From assembly GCA_963626545.1 (NCBI GenBank), contig CAVFYJ010000001.1:34989-98988 (forward strand): a stretch of 64,000 nucleotides of DNA. The letters are read 5' to 3'. Below are positions 49,902 through 58,698 of the stretch, piece by piece. The stretch is from Anthropogastromicrobium sp963626545 (lineage in GTDB: Bacteria > Bacillota > Clostridia > Lachnospirales > Lachnospiraceae). The first letter of the stretch is position 1. The number at the start of each line of letters is the position of its first letter. The notes under the pieces were generated by a model that did not search any database, was not told the DNA's origin, and saw only the letters and a list, made by a program, of their open reading frames with translations. The position numbers and the translations under genes are program-made.

Positions 49902-51191
49902 ATGAGAAATTGGAAAATGAAAAGTAGCGTTATGCTGCTTGCGGCAGTCATGATGTTTGCGTCTGGCTGTGGCAAAAAGGGAAATGATGCGGCGAGCCTT
50001 CTGCAGACGCAGGAACAGGCACAGACACAGGAAAGTGAGGCCCAGACCGAAGCGCAGACAAAGGCAAAGGCGGAGGACGAGATGCTTCCAGTTCCGTTAG
50101 TGCCAGGTGAATCAAGTGCGAGCACTTCATCCTCTGCATCGACAGAAAGCTCTCAGGCGTCATCCTCATCTGCCGCTTCTGCAGCATCGTCTTCACAGGC
50201 ATCTTCTGTGCAGGCAGCAGATGGTTATGAGCCGAGAGACGAAGAAGTGTATGCAACACAGAAGGTCAACATCCGCGAGGCGGCAACGACTGAATCTGCA
50301 AAGGTGGGTTCCCTCGAGGCAGGTGCATCCATCCATCGAATTGGTTACACCGCAGATTGGAGTCAGGTTGAGTACAATGGAACGACTTGCTACATTGCGA
50401 GCGAATATCTTACCGATCAGGTTCCTCAGACGGTGAACCAGCAGGTACAGGCACCGTCTGGTACCGAGCTTTGGAGCGGCGATCTGAGTACGTTAAGTAC
50501 CAATGAATTTAGTGGAATTGCAAGCTATGACGACCGCGATGCATTAAATGTGCCGAATGGCTGTTATTATTTGACAAAGTTATATGGCAAGTACAATGCA
50601 CTTTTCCTTGAGGATACTTCCAAGAATGTAATTTATCTGACGATGGATGAAGGCTACGAGGCTGGCTATACTCCGCAGATTCTTCAGACGCTGCGTGAGA
50701 AGAATGTCAATGCAACTTTCTTTGTTACCAAGGAATTTTATGACAGCAATCCGGAGTACATTCAGCAGATGATTGATGACGGTCACACCGTTGGAAACCA
50801 CACCTGCAACCACCCGAATATGCCGACGCTTTCCCTTGAGGAGCAGACAAATGAGATTATGGTGCTGCACAACATTATCAAGGAGCAGTTTGGCTACGAG
50901 ATGAAGCTGTTCCGTTTCCCTCAGGGTTCCACAAGTGAGCAGTCCTTAGGACTGGTTGAGAGCCTTGGCTATCGAAGTGTGTTCTGGAGCTTCCACTATC
51001 TGGATTACAATACCGATGCTCAGAAGGATCCGGCAGAGACCTTACAGCTTTGCATGGACAGCATTCATCCGGGTGCGATTTATCTGCTTCATGCGAAGTC
51101 TGCAACCAATACGCAGATTTTAGGCGACTGGATTGATGCGGTGCGTGCCGCTGGATATGAGTTTGGTGGGGGACTGCCGACTGAATGGTAA
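49902..51191 (+). CDS. PdaA-like polysaccharide deacetylase lipoprotein with SH3 domain
   Basis: 429 aa from ATG 49902 (AAAGGAA site). Lipobox FASGC with Cys23, then a Gln/Ser/Ala-rich linker (about 30-105), a bacterial SH3 domain (about 110-165, VNIREAATTESAKVGSL) and a NodB domain. Motif 1 is TMDEGY (D249, E250) instead of TFDDGP; PdaA relatives have TFDNGY here, so the deviation is in family style. Motif 2 is NHTCNH (H300, H304). It probably removes acetyl groups from N-acetylmuramic acid or GlcNAc in wall or spore cortex, tethered to the outer face of the membrane. Confidence 0.85.
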   Translation: MRNWKMKSSVMLLAAVMMFASGCGKKGNDAASLLQTQEQAQTQESEAQTEAQTKAKAEDEMLPVPLVPGESSASTSSSASTESSQASSSSAASAASSSQASSVQAADGYEPRDEEVYATQKVNIREAATTESAKVGSLEAGASIHRIGYTADWSQVEYNGTTCYIASEYLTDQVPQTVNQQVQAPSGTELWSGDLSTLSTNEFSGIASYDDRDALNVPNGCYYLTKLYGKYNALFLEDTSKNVIYLTMDEGYEAGYTPQILQTLREKNVNATFFVTKEFYDSNPEYIQQMIDDGHTVGNHTCNHPNMPTLSLEEQTNEIMVLHNIIKEQFGYEMKLFRFPQGSTSEQSLGLVESLGYRSVFWSFHYLDYNTDAQKDPAETLQLCMDSIHPGAIYLLHAKSATNTQILGDWIDAVRAAGYEFGGGLPTEW

Positions 51192-51200
51192 TGAATGCGA

Positions 51201-51250
51201 TCCCGGAAGTTTTACGAAGGGCGGCCTCGCCGCCGTTTACGTTTTGCATG
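51201..51250 (-). repeat. Dispersed intergenic element, family 1, compact copy
   Basis: TCCCGGAAGTTTTACGAAGG begins 10 nt after the stop, then a GGGCGGC/GCCGCC hairpin and TTTACG. It lies directly ahead of the terminator at 51257. Confidence 0.65.
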
Positions 51251-51256
51251 AGTATA

Positions 51257-51303
51257 AAAAATCCCCTGATAGAAGAGCAATCCTCTATCGGGGGGATTTT
51301 TTG
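51257..51303. terminator. Strong intrinsic terminator between convergent genes
   Basis: AAATCCCCTGATAGAAGAG-type left arm pairs with CTCTATCGGGGGGATTTTTT; a T-run is on each strand side. Confidence 0.9.
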
Positions 51304-51323
51304 TACTTAAAACTTGATTAATT

Positions 51324-52718
51324 TTACTTCTCAGCGCGAAGGAATGCCTCGTAGCCACGGCAGGTCTCGTAAACATCGATCTTGCTTACAACCTCCCACG
51401 GTGCATGCATGTTCAGTACCGGAACGCCACAGTCGATAACTTCCATGTTCAAGTTTGCAAGGATATAAGCGATGGTTCCACCGCCGCCCTGGTCAACCTT
51501 TCCAAGCTCACTTGTCTGGAAGAATACACCAGCATCGTCCATAACCTTTCTCAGGTAAGCGATGTACTCTGCATTTGCATCGTTGCAGCCGCTCTTTCCT
51601 CTAGCACCGGTGTACTTGTTGAAGGTAAAGCCTCTGCCACAGAATGCGCTGTTCTTTCTCTCATTTACCTCTGGATAGTTCGGATCAAATCCGGCACTTA
51701 CATCGGAGGAGAGCATCTTGGAATTCTGTAAGCAGCGACGAAGAACTAAGTCATTGTAGGAAGCACTTGTCAGTGCGATCAGCTCAGCAACCATGTTCTC
51801 GAAGAAACGGGAATGCATACCGGTAGCACCGTTGCTTCCAACCTCTTCCTTATCAACAAGCAGGCAGCAGCTTGTATGTACCGGATTCTCTACCTTCAGC
51901 ATAGCAGCTAAAGAAGTGTAGGAGCATACACGGTCATCATGACCATAGCCCATGATCATGCTGCGGTCTAAGCCGTAATCTCTTGCTGGACCAGCCGGAA
52001 CAACCTCAAGCTCAGCGGACAGGAAATCTTCTTCCTCAATGCCATACTTTTCCTTCAGCATAGAAAGGATCAGTTCCTTAACAGGCTCCTTGCAATCATC
52101 AGCGGCATTCATAACTGGGCGGCTTCCAACAGTCAGATTCAGCTTCTCACCGTCGATTACCTTTGCGGCAGTCTTTGCCATCTGATCACCAGACAGGTGG
52201 ATTAACAGATCGGAGATACCAAGAACTGGATCAGACGGATCCTCACCGATAACAACCTTAGCAACAGTGCCATCCTTCTTTGCAACGACTCCGTGCAGAG
52301 CAAGTGGAAGAGCTACCCACTGATACTTCTTGATACCACCATAGTAGTGAGTGTCAAGCAGAGCAAAATCCTCATCCTGATACAGTGGATTCTGCTTAAT
52401 ATCCAGACGTGGGGAATCAATGTGAGCACCAAGAATGTGCATACCTTTTTCCATTGGTTCGGTACCGATTACAAACAGAGCGAGAGTCTTGCCCATGTTG
52501 TTTGCGTAAACCTTATCACCAGCCTTTAATGGGGTGCCAGCCTTGATGCAGTCATTTAAATTCTTGTATCCAGCAGCCTCAGCTAAACGGATACTTTCCT
52601 CTACGCATTCACGCTCAGTCTTGCAATCAGAGATGAACTTGATATAATCAGCGCAGAGTGCATTTACCTGAGCGAGCTTTGCCTCGTCGCAGGATTTCCA
52701 TGCATTTTTACGTTCCAT
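51324..52718 (-). CDS. M18 family aminopeptidase
   Basis: 464 aa. Metal ligands of the M18 family can be read: HIDSPR (first His/Asp), DKEEVGSNG (Glu/Glu) and the C-terminal NMHAPWEVVSKID (His). Cytoplasmic aminopeptidase, possibly favouring acidic or hydrophobic N-terminal residues. Single gene on the minus strand, with a GGAAG site before ATG. Converges on the PdaA-like gene. Confidence 0.9.
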   Translation of the reverse strand: MERKNAWKSCDEAKLAQVNALCADYIKFISDCKTERECVEESIRLAEAAGYKNLNDCIKAGTPLKAGDKVYANNMGKTLALFVIGTEPMEKGMHILGAHIDSPRLDIKQNPLYQDEDFALLDTHYYGGIKKYQWVALPLALHGVVAKKDGTVAKVVIGEDPSDPVLGISDLLIHLSGDQMAKTAAKVIDGEKLNLTVGSRPVMNAADDCKEPVKELILSMLKEKYGIEEEDFLSAELEVVPAGPARDYGLDRSMIMGYGHDDRVCSYTSLAAMLKVENPVHTSCCLLVDKEEVGSNGATGMHSRFFENMVAELIALTSASYNDLVLRRCLQNSKMLSSDVSAGFDPNYPEVNERKNSAFCGRGFTFNKYTGARGKSGCNDANAEYIAYLRKVMDDAGVFFQTSELGKVDQGGGGTIAYILANLNMEVIDCGVPVLNMHAPWEVVSKIDVYETCRGYEAFLRAEK

Positions 52719-52864
52719 AACAAATACTTCCTTTCTTCCCGCAGATTATGCCATTAAAACAGCAGATTCGTTTAAAAATCTATTCTGCAGACTAATTCTT
52801 ACCCATTATATCATAGGGAAGGTGGTTTGTCGAATATTAATTGTTAAGAGAGAACTGGAAAGAG

Positions 52865-52940
52865 TGTAGGTGTTACGTAGTGTGCCCTTCGTTAGCTCTG
52901 CGGGTTGCACCCTAACGCCTTTCGTAATCTTCCGGGTAGC
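52865..52940 (+). repeat. Dispersed intergenic element, family 1, copy in a divergent region
   Basis: The reverse complement of CCTTTCGTAATCTTCCGGGT (52918-52937) is ACCCGGAAGATTACGAAAGG. The other end reads TGTTACGTAGTG, and a second CCTTCGTTAG lies between. It sits in the 360-nt gap upstream of both the M18 gene and the decarboxylase operon. Confidence 0.6.
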
Positions 52941-52977
52941 CACTCATGGAAAATTTAAAAAAAATTGTAAAATCTTA

Positions 52978-53006
52978 TTGAATTATTTGTTCAAAAACGA
53001 TACAAT
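52978..53006 (+). promoter_or_regulatory. Sigma-A promoter of the sodium-pump decarboxylase operon
   Basis: TTGAAT (52978-52983), 17 nt, TACAAT (53001-53006), about 70 nt ahead of the ATG at 53079. Confidence 0.7.
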
Positions 53007-53078
53007 GTTAGATGGCAGAAGATGGTTTTAACCATTCATAATAAAACCATTCCAATAAAAATTAAATGGAGGACGAAT

Positions 53079-54518
53079 ATGAGTACAACATCACAGAATT
53101 CAGCAAGCAACCGTATTAGCGCTCTGCTTGATGACAACAGTTTTGTTGAAATCGGCGGATCAGTTACTGCCAGAAATACCGATTTCAATTTGCAGAACAA
53201 AGAAACACCTGCAGATGGAGTATTAACCGGATATGGTACCATTGAGGGTGCTCTGGTTTATGTTTACAGTCAGGACGCAAGCGTTCTGGGCGGATCCATC
53301 GGAGAGATGCATGCAAAGAAGATCGTAAAGCTTTACAACCTGGCAATGAAGGTTGGTGCACCGGTAATCGGTCTGGTAGACTGTGCCGGAATGAGACTAG
53401 AGGAGGCTACCGATGCATTAGAGGCATTTGGTAAGCTGTACGAGTGCCAGGCACTTGCTTCCGGCGTTGTTTTGCAGATCACAGCAGTTTTCGGAACCTG
53501 CGGCGGCGGTATGGCAGTTGTTCCGGCTCTGACTGACTTCACATTCATGGAGGCAAAGAACGCAAAGCTGTTCGTAAACTCTCCAAACGCATTAGAGGGC
53601 AACAAGACTGAGAATACAGCAAACGCAGCATTCCAGAGCAGCGAGGCAGGTCTGGTAGATGTCGTAGCTGAGGAGGATGAGCTGTTAGAGAGCATCCGTA
53701 CCTTAGTAAGCATTCTTCCGGCAAACAACGAGGACGATCTGTCCTACAGCGAGTGTACCGATGATTTAAATCGTGCATGTTCCGACCTTGAGGCATCTGT
53801 TGCAGATCCGGCACTGACTCTGCCGATGATTTCTGATGACAGCTTCTTCTTCGAGGTAAAGAAGGATTACGCAAAGGATATGGTAACTGGTTTCATCCGC
53901 TTAAACGGAAATACCGTAGGTGCAGTTGCAAACCGTACCGCTCTGTATGACGAAGAGGGCAAGGAAGCTGAGACCTTCGATGGTTCCTTAAGCGCAGAGG
54001 GTGCTGAGAAGGCAGCAGAGTTCGTAAACTTCTGTGACGCATTCTCCATCCCGGTTCTGACTCTAACCAACGTTACCGGCTACAAGGCAACCAAGTGCCA
54101 GGAAAAGAAGATCGCAAAGGCAGCTGCAAAGCTGATCTATGCATTCCATGATATGACTGCTCCGAAGGTAAATGTAATCGTTGGCGCAGCAAACGGAACT
54201 GCTTCCTTAGCAATGAACAACAGCGCAGATATGACTTATGCTTGGCCGCAGGCTACCATCGGCATGATGGATCCGGTAAGTGCAGCAAAGATCATGTACG
54301 CTGACGAGATCGCAGCAGCAGCTGACAAGACTGCTCTGATCAACGAGAAGGCAGCAGCTTACGCACAGCTTCAGGCAAGTGCAGAGTCCGCAGCAAAGAG
54401 AGGCTATGTTGATAGCATCATCGCTCCGGAGACTACCAGACAGATCGCTGCAGCTGCATTTGAGATGCTGTTTACAAAGAGAGAGGACCGTCCGGCAAAG
54501 AAGCACGGTACCGTTTAA
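53079..54518 (+). CDS. Acyl-CoA carboxyltransferase subunit (MmdA/PccB-like)
   Basis: 479 aa from ATG 53079 behind TGGAGGA; a longer upstream frame has no site. Crotonase-fold carboxyltransferase with two halves: FGTCGGGMAVVPALTD (oxyanion glycines and CoA side) and VGAANGTASLAMNNSADMTYAWPQATIGMMDP (biotin side). It should move CO2 between an acyl-CoA (methylmalonyl-CoA is the usual one) and a biotin carrier. It is somewhat shorter than MmdA (about 510). First gene of an operon with OadG, a biotin carrier, the sodium pump and an OadA-type subunit. Confidence 0.85.
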   Translation: MSTTSQNSASNRISALLDDNSFVEIGGSVTARNTDFNLQNKETPADGVLTGYGTIEGALVYVYSQDASVLGGSIGEMHAKKIVKLYNLAMKVGAPVIGLVDCAGMRLEEATDALEAFGKLYECQALASGVVLQITAVFGTCGGGMAVVPALTDFTFMEAKNAKLFVNSPNALEGNKTENTANAAFQSSEAGLVDVVAEEDELLESIRTLVSILPANNEDDLSYSECTDDLNRACSDLEASVADPALTLPMISDDSFFFEVKKDYAKDMVTGFIRLNGNTVGAVANRTALYDEEGKEAETFDGSLSAEGAEKAAEFVNFCDAFSIPVLTLTNVTGYKATKCQEKKIAKAAAKLIYAFHDMTAPKVNVIVGAANGTASLAMNNSADMTYAWPQATIGMMDPVSAAKIMYADEIAAAADKTALINEKAAAYAQLQASAESAAKRGYVDSIIAPETTRQIAAAAFEMLFTKREDRPAKKHGTV

Positions 54519-54664
54519 TCCAGAAACACAGTACCGTGTGAACACATCACTGATGGAAGAGATGAGAAGACATGAAAGATGTCATGAAATATCATGAAGA
54601 TATCGTGAAACGATCAGAAAACTGTCACCAAAGATGTGTGTACGGGGTGGAATGAGAGGTAGAT

Positions 54665-55417
54665 ATGAAAAGAAAGTTAGCAGTATTATTAAGTGTGCTG
54701 CTGTGTGCATTCGGGCTGACTGCATGCTCCTCATCCAGTGCTTCTGATAATGCAGGCGAGGACATGTCTGTCTATAAGACAGAGGCAGTCGAACTCATTA
54801 ACAGCTATGTAAGTGAGAAAACAGTTGACGAATTAAAAGCAGAGGCAGTTGACGAAGATGAGGCAACTGCACTTGAGGAAGGCTTCAGTGCATGGGAAGA
54901 TGCAAAGGAAGAATTCGGTGCAATAAGCGAAGTTAAGGAAGACGCTGCTGATGTCAGTTATGAGAATCAGAATAAGCTCTACGTTGTTGATGTAGATGCA
55001 AGTTTCGAGAACCGCGATGCAGTGATCACAGTCACATTTGACAAGAATGGCAATGTAAATTCTGTTGCATTCAACGGTGTTTACACACTGGGCGAGAAGA
55101 TGACTAAGGCAGCAATGAATACCGTAACAGGTCTGTTCGTCGTATTCGTTATGTTGATCTTCATCAGCTTGATCATCTACTGCTTCAAGTTTATCCATGA
55201 GGCAGAGGAAAGAGCAGCTGCAAAGAAGAAGGCTTCTGAGCCTGCTCCGGCACCTGCACCAGTAGTAGAAGAGACAGTAGAAGAAGAGGAAGAGGACGAC
55301 CTTGAGCTTGTAGCCGTTATCGCAGCAGCGATCGCAGCAAGTGAAGGCACCGATCCGAACGGTTTAGTCGTTCGTTCAATTAAGAGAGTTGGCAAGAGCA
55401 ACTGGAAAAGAGCATAA
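54665..55417 (+). CDS. OadG-type gamma subunit with an extra N-terminal lipoprotein domain
   Basis: 250 aa. Residues 1-21 are a signal peptide ending in a lipobox, LTAC (Cys21). About 25-155 form a folded, acidic extracellular domain of a DUF3887-like kind (VDVDASFENRDAVITVTFDKNGNV). A membrane helix (about 158-180) and a Pro/Ala/Glu-rich cytoplasmic tail follow, as in OadG/MmdD, which assemble the pump. Ordinary gamma subunits are about 80-130 aa without the outer domain. RBS GAGAGG. Located between the carboxyltransferase and biotin carrier genes. Confidence 0.75.
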   Translation: MKRKLAVLLSVLLCAFGLTACSSSSASDNAGEDMSVYKTEAVELINSYVSEKTVDELKAEAVDEDEATALEEGFSAWEDAKEEFGAISEVKEDAADVSYENQNKLYVVDVDASFENRDAVITVTFDKNGNVNSVAFNGVYTLGEKMTKAAMNTVTGLFVVFVMLIFISLIIYCFKFIHEAEERAAAKKKASEPAPAPAPVVEETVEEEEEDDLELVAVIAAAIAASEGTDPNGLVVRSIKRVGKSNWKRA

Positions 55418-55449
55418 AAGCAGCCGCAAAGCGGCAGAAGGAGATTAAG

Positions 55450-55818
55450 ATGAAGAATTATACCATTACTGTAAACGGCAATGTATATGAAGTAACTGTT
55501 GAAGAAGGAACTGGATCTGCAGCAGCTGCAGCAGCACCAAAGGCAGCTCCAAAGGCAGCACCGAAGGCTGCTCCAAAGGCAGCAGCACCGGCTGGCGCAC
55601 AGGGCGCTGTAAAGGTTAGCGCTCCAATGCCAGGTAAGATCCTTGGCGTAAAGGCAAATGCTGGCGACGCTGTAAAGAAGGGTCAGGTTATCGTTGTTCT
55701 TGAGGCTATGAAGATGGAAAACGATATCGTAGCACCTCAGGATGGAGTCATCGCTTCTATCAATGTAGCAGCAGGACAGTCTGTTGAGTCTGGTGCCGTA
55801 CTTGCAACCATGAACTAA
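55450..55818 (+). CDS. Biotin carrier protein of the decarboxylase (biotin/lipoyl attachment)
   Basis: 122 aa, AGGAG site. Short N-terminal part, an Ala/Pro/Lys hinge of PKAA repeats (about 28-48), then the biotinyl domain with VLEAMKMEND, where Lys is the biotin site (about residue 88). It shuttles carboxy-biotin between the carboxyltransferase subunits and the membrane pump. The hinge is encoded by a short tandem repeat at 55535-55590. Confidence 0.93.
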   Translation: MKNYTITVNGNVYEVTVEEGTGSAAAAAAPKAAPKAAPKAAPKAAAPAGAQGAVKVSAPMPGKILGVKANAGDAVKKGQVIVVLEAMKMENDIVAPQDGVIASINVAAGQSVESGAVLATMN

Positions 55819-55882
55819 TGAAGCTCCTACAAAGTAGGACAATTCCTGCATGTCAGGAAATATACGGGAGGTATATTAGACA

Positions 55883-57031
55883 ATGAGCTATATTATTGAC
55901 ACATTAAGCAATCTAATCCACCAGACCGCGTTTGCAAGTATAACATGGGGCAATGTGCTGATGATCATTGTTGCACTGGTATTCTTATACCTGGCAATCA
56001 AGAAGGGATACGAACCGCTGCTGTTAGTACCGATCGCATTCGGTATGCTGCTTGTTAACATGTATCCAGACATCATGGCAAACCCGGAAGATACTTCAAA
56101 CGGTGTCGGCGGATTGCTGCATTATTTCTATATCCTGGACGAGTGGAGTATCCTGCCGTCCCTGATCTTCATGGGTGTTGGTGCGATGACAGACTTCGCT
56201 CCGCTGATCGCAAACCCAATCAGCTTCCTGATGGGAGCTGCTGCACAGCTTGGTATTTACCTGGCTTACTTTATGGCAATCCTGATGGGATTCTCCGATA
56301 AGGCAGCTGCAGCCATCTCCATCATCGGTGGTGCTGATGGCCCGACCTCTATCTTCCTTTGCGGTAAGTTAGGACAGACCCAGTACATGGGACCGATCGC
56401 CGTTGCGGCATATTCCTATATGTCTCTCGTTCCGATCATCCAGCCTCCGATCATGAAGGCGCTGACCACAGAAGAGGAAAGAAAGATCAAGATGGAGCAG
56501 CTTCGTCCGGTATCCAAGCTGGAGCGTATCCTGTTCCCGATCGTTGTAACCATCGTCGTAGTAATGATCCTTCCAAGTACTGCACCGTTGATCGGTATGC
56601 TGATGCTTGGTAACCTGTTCCGCGAGAGTGGTGTTGTTAAGCAGCTGTCTGAGACCGCTTCTAACGCACTTATGTATATCGTCGTTATCCTTCTTGGTAC
56701 TTCTGTAGGTGCATCCACCAGTGCAGAGGCATTCTTAAAGTTCGATACCTTAAAGATCGTAGCACTTGGTATGATCGCATTCGCATTCGGTACCGCAGGT
56801 GGTGTCCTTCTTGGAAAGCTGCTCTGCAAGATTACTAAGGGCAAGATCAATCCGCTGATTGGTTCTGCAGGTGTATCTGCCGTGCCGATGGCAGCCCGTG
56901 TATCCCAGAAGGTTGGTGCGGAGGCAGATCCGACAAACTTCCTGTTGATGCATGCAATGGGACCAAACGTAGCCGGTGTTATCGGTACGGCCGTCGCGGC
57001 GGGTACGTTTATGGCCATATTCGGTGTATAA
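55883..57031 (+). CDS. Sodium-translocating decarboxylase beta subunit (OadB/MmdB family)
   Basis: 382 aa, GGGAGG site. Polytopic membrane protein with the family hallmarks FMGVGAMTDFAPLIANP, GGADGPTSIF (the Asp involved in Na+ transport) and the C-terminal GPNVAGVIGTAVAAG. It decarboxylates carboxy-biotin and exports Na+, conserving energy from the decarboxylation. Shared module for the alpha subunits on both sides of it. Confidence 0.93.
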   Translation: MSYIIDTLSNLIHQTAFASITWGNVLMIIVALVFLYLAIKKGYEPLLLVPIAFGMLLVNMYPDIMANPEDTSNGVGGLLHYFYILDEWSILPSLIFMGVGAMTDFAPLIANPISFLMGAAAQLGIYLAYFMAILMGFSDKAAAAISIIGGADGPTSIFLCGKLGQTQYMGPIAVAAYSYMSLVPIIQPPIMKALTTEEERKIKMEQLRPVSKLERILFPIVVTIVVVMILPSTAPLIGMLMLGNLFRESGVVKQLSETASNALMYIVVILLGTSVGASTSAEAFLKFDTLKIVALGMIAFAFGTAGGVLLGKLLCKITKGKINPLIGSAGVSAVPMAARVSQKVGAEADPTNFLLMHAMGPNVAGVIGTAVAAGTFMAIFGV

Positions 57032-57133
57032 AAGCTGAATTTCCGGTCGGTTGTGCAGCACGCTTGAATGAGCGGGCTGTATGATCGACAGATTGAAACA
57101 CGTTTTATATTGATAAAATTTGGAGGTAATATA

Positions 57134-58561
57134 ATGGCAAAGCAAGTAAAAAAGCCAGTTGGAATTACAGAGACGGTCTTAAGAGATGCGCATCAGTCTT
57201 TGATGGCGACCAGAATGACCACAGAGCAGATGCTTCCAATCGTTGAGAAAATGGATCAGGTAGGATACCACTCCGTAGAGTGCTGGGGCGGTGCTACTTT
57301 TGATGCCAGCCTTCGTTTCCTGAAGGAAGATCCGTGGGACAGACTGCGTAAGTTAAGAGCAGGTTTCAAGCACACAAAGCTGCAGATGCTGTTCCGTGGA
57401 CAGAACATCTTAGGCTACAATCATTATGCAGATGACGTAGTTGAGTACTTCGTACAGAAGTCTGTTGCAAACGGTATGGATATCATCCGTATCTTCGACT
57501 GCTTCAACGATCTGCGTAACTTAAAGACAGCAGTAAACGCAACCAAGGCAATTAAGAAGGAGAACCCGAATGCTGAGGCACAGATCGCACTGTGCTACAC
57601 GTTAGGTGATGCTTACACTCTGGATTACTGGAAGAAGATTGCAAAGGAGATCGAGTCAATGGGTGCAGATTCCATCTGTATCAAGGATATGGCAGGTCTT
57701 CTGGTTCCGTACAAGGCAACTGAGTTAGTTACCGCACTGAAGAGTGCAACCAAGCTGCCAATTCAGATTCATACCCACTATACCTCTGGTGTTGCATCCA
57801 TGACTTACATGAAGGCAGTTGAGGCCGGTGCAGATGTCATCGATACCGCAATGAGCCCTCTGGCTATGGGTACCAGCCAGCCAGCTACCGAGGTTATGGT
57901 AGAGACCTTCAAGGGAACTCCATACGATACTGGTCTGGATATGAAACTGCTCGGTGAAATCGCTGACTACTTCCGTCCGATCCAGGAGGAAGCGCTGAAG
58001 TCTGGTCGTATCAACCCGAAGGTTATGGGCGTAAACATCAAGACTCTGATGTATCAGGTACCGGGTGGTATGCTGTCCAACCTAGTAAGCCAGTTAAAGG
58101 AAGCAGGAGCAGAGGACAAGTACTATCAGGTACTTGAGGAAGTTCCGAGAGTACGTAAGGACTTCGGTGAGCCGCCGCTTGTTACTCCGTCTTCTCAGAT
58201 TGTTGGTACTCAGGCTGTTCTCAATGTCCTTCAGGGTGAGAGATACAAGATGATGACCAAGGAGTCCAAGAAGATCTTAAGAGGTGAGTTTGGACAGACC
58301 GTTAAGCCGTTTAACAAGGAAGTTCAGAAGAAGGCAATCGGAGACGAGAAGCCGATCACTTGCCGTCCGGCAGATCTGATCAAGCCGCAGTTAGATAACT
58401 TCCGCAAGGAGGCAGCTCAGTATATCCAGCAGGACGAGGACGTACTGACCTACGCACTGTTCCCACAGGTTGCTACCGATTTCTTCAAGTATCGTGAAGC
58501 ACAGCAGACAAAGGTAGATCCGACTGCTGCTGATACCAAGAATAAGGCATATCCGGTTTAA
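57134..58561 (+). CDS. Oxaloacetate decarboxylase/pyruvate carboxyltransferase alpha subunit (OadA-like, no biotin domain)
   Basis: 475 aa from ATG 57134 (TGGAGG site). TIM-barrel carboxyltransferase: TETVLRDAHQSLMATRM (metal-binding Asp), ECWGGATFD, IRIFDCFND, IKDMAG (lysine) and HTHYTSG (metal histidines), then the C-terminal helical region of PYC_OADA. It lacks the C-terminal biotin domain of long OadA proteins, which is encoded separately at 55450. It transfers CO2 between oxaloacetate/pyruvate and biotin. Last gene of the operon. Confidence 0.9.
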   Translation: MAKQVKKPVGITETVLRDAHQSLMATRMTTEQMLPIVEKMDQVGYHSVECWGGATFDASLRFLKEDPWDRLRKLRAGFKHTKLQMLFRGQNILGYNHYADDVVEYFVQKSVANGMDIIRIFDCFNDLRNLKTAVNATKAIKKENPNAEAQIALCYTLGDAYTLDYWKKIAKEIESMGADSICIKDMAGLLVPYKATELVTALKSATKLPIQIHTHYTSGVASMTYMKAVEAGADVIDTAMSPLAMGTSQPATEVMVETFKGTPYDTGLDMKLLGEIADYFRPIQEEALKSGRINPKVMGVNIKTLMYQVPGGMLSNLVSQLKEAGAEDKYYQVLEEVPRVRKDFGEPPLVTPSSQIVGTQAVLNVLQGERYKMMTKESKKILRGEFGQTVKPFNKEVQKKAIGDEKPITCRPADLIKPQLDNFRKEAAQYIQQDEDVLTYALFPQVATDFFKYREAQQTKVDPTAADTKNKAYPV

Positions 58562-58574
58562 TTTGATGAAATAA

Positions 58575-58612
58575 TTGTAACGATTTCGAATGCTATTTAC
58601 AGAACACATTTT
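58575..58612. repeat. Possible degenerate family-2 palindromic element
   Basis: CGAATGCTATTTACAGAACA resembles the inner part of the copies at 17240 (reverse strand CGATGCCTATTTACAAAACT) and 44655, but without clear GTTCAC/GTGAAC ends. Confidence 0.3.
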
Positions 58613-58634
58613 GTAAAACTTTGAGTCGTTATAA

Positions 58635-58667
58635 AAGAGGGACTCTTGTCATGCAAGGGTCCCTTTT
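58635..58667 (+). terminator. Intrinsic terminator of the decarboxylase operon
   Basis: AGAGGGACTCTTG and CAAGGGTCCCTTTT arms around TCATG. Confidence 0.85.
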
Positions 58668-58698
58668 GTAAAAAGAAAAAGGATTGTGTAAGTTTTTT

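Noticed and set aside
52828..52834. TGTCGAA, a perfect 0A box, between the M18 gene and the decarboxylase operon
   Set aside because: A 7-mer is expected several times by chance in 64 kb on two strands, and it does not overlap the -35 of the identified promoter.
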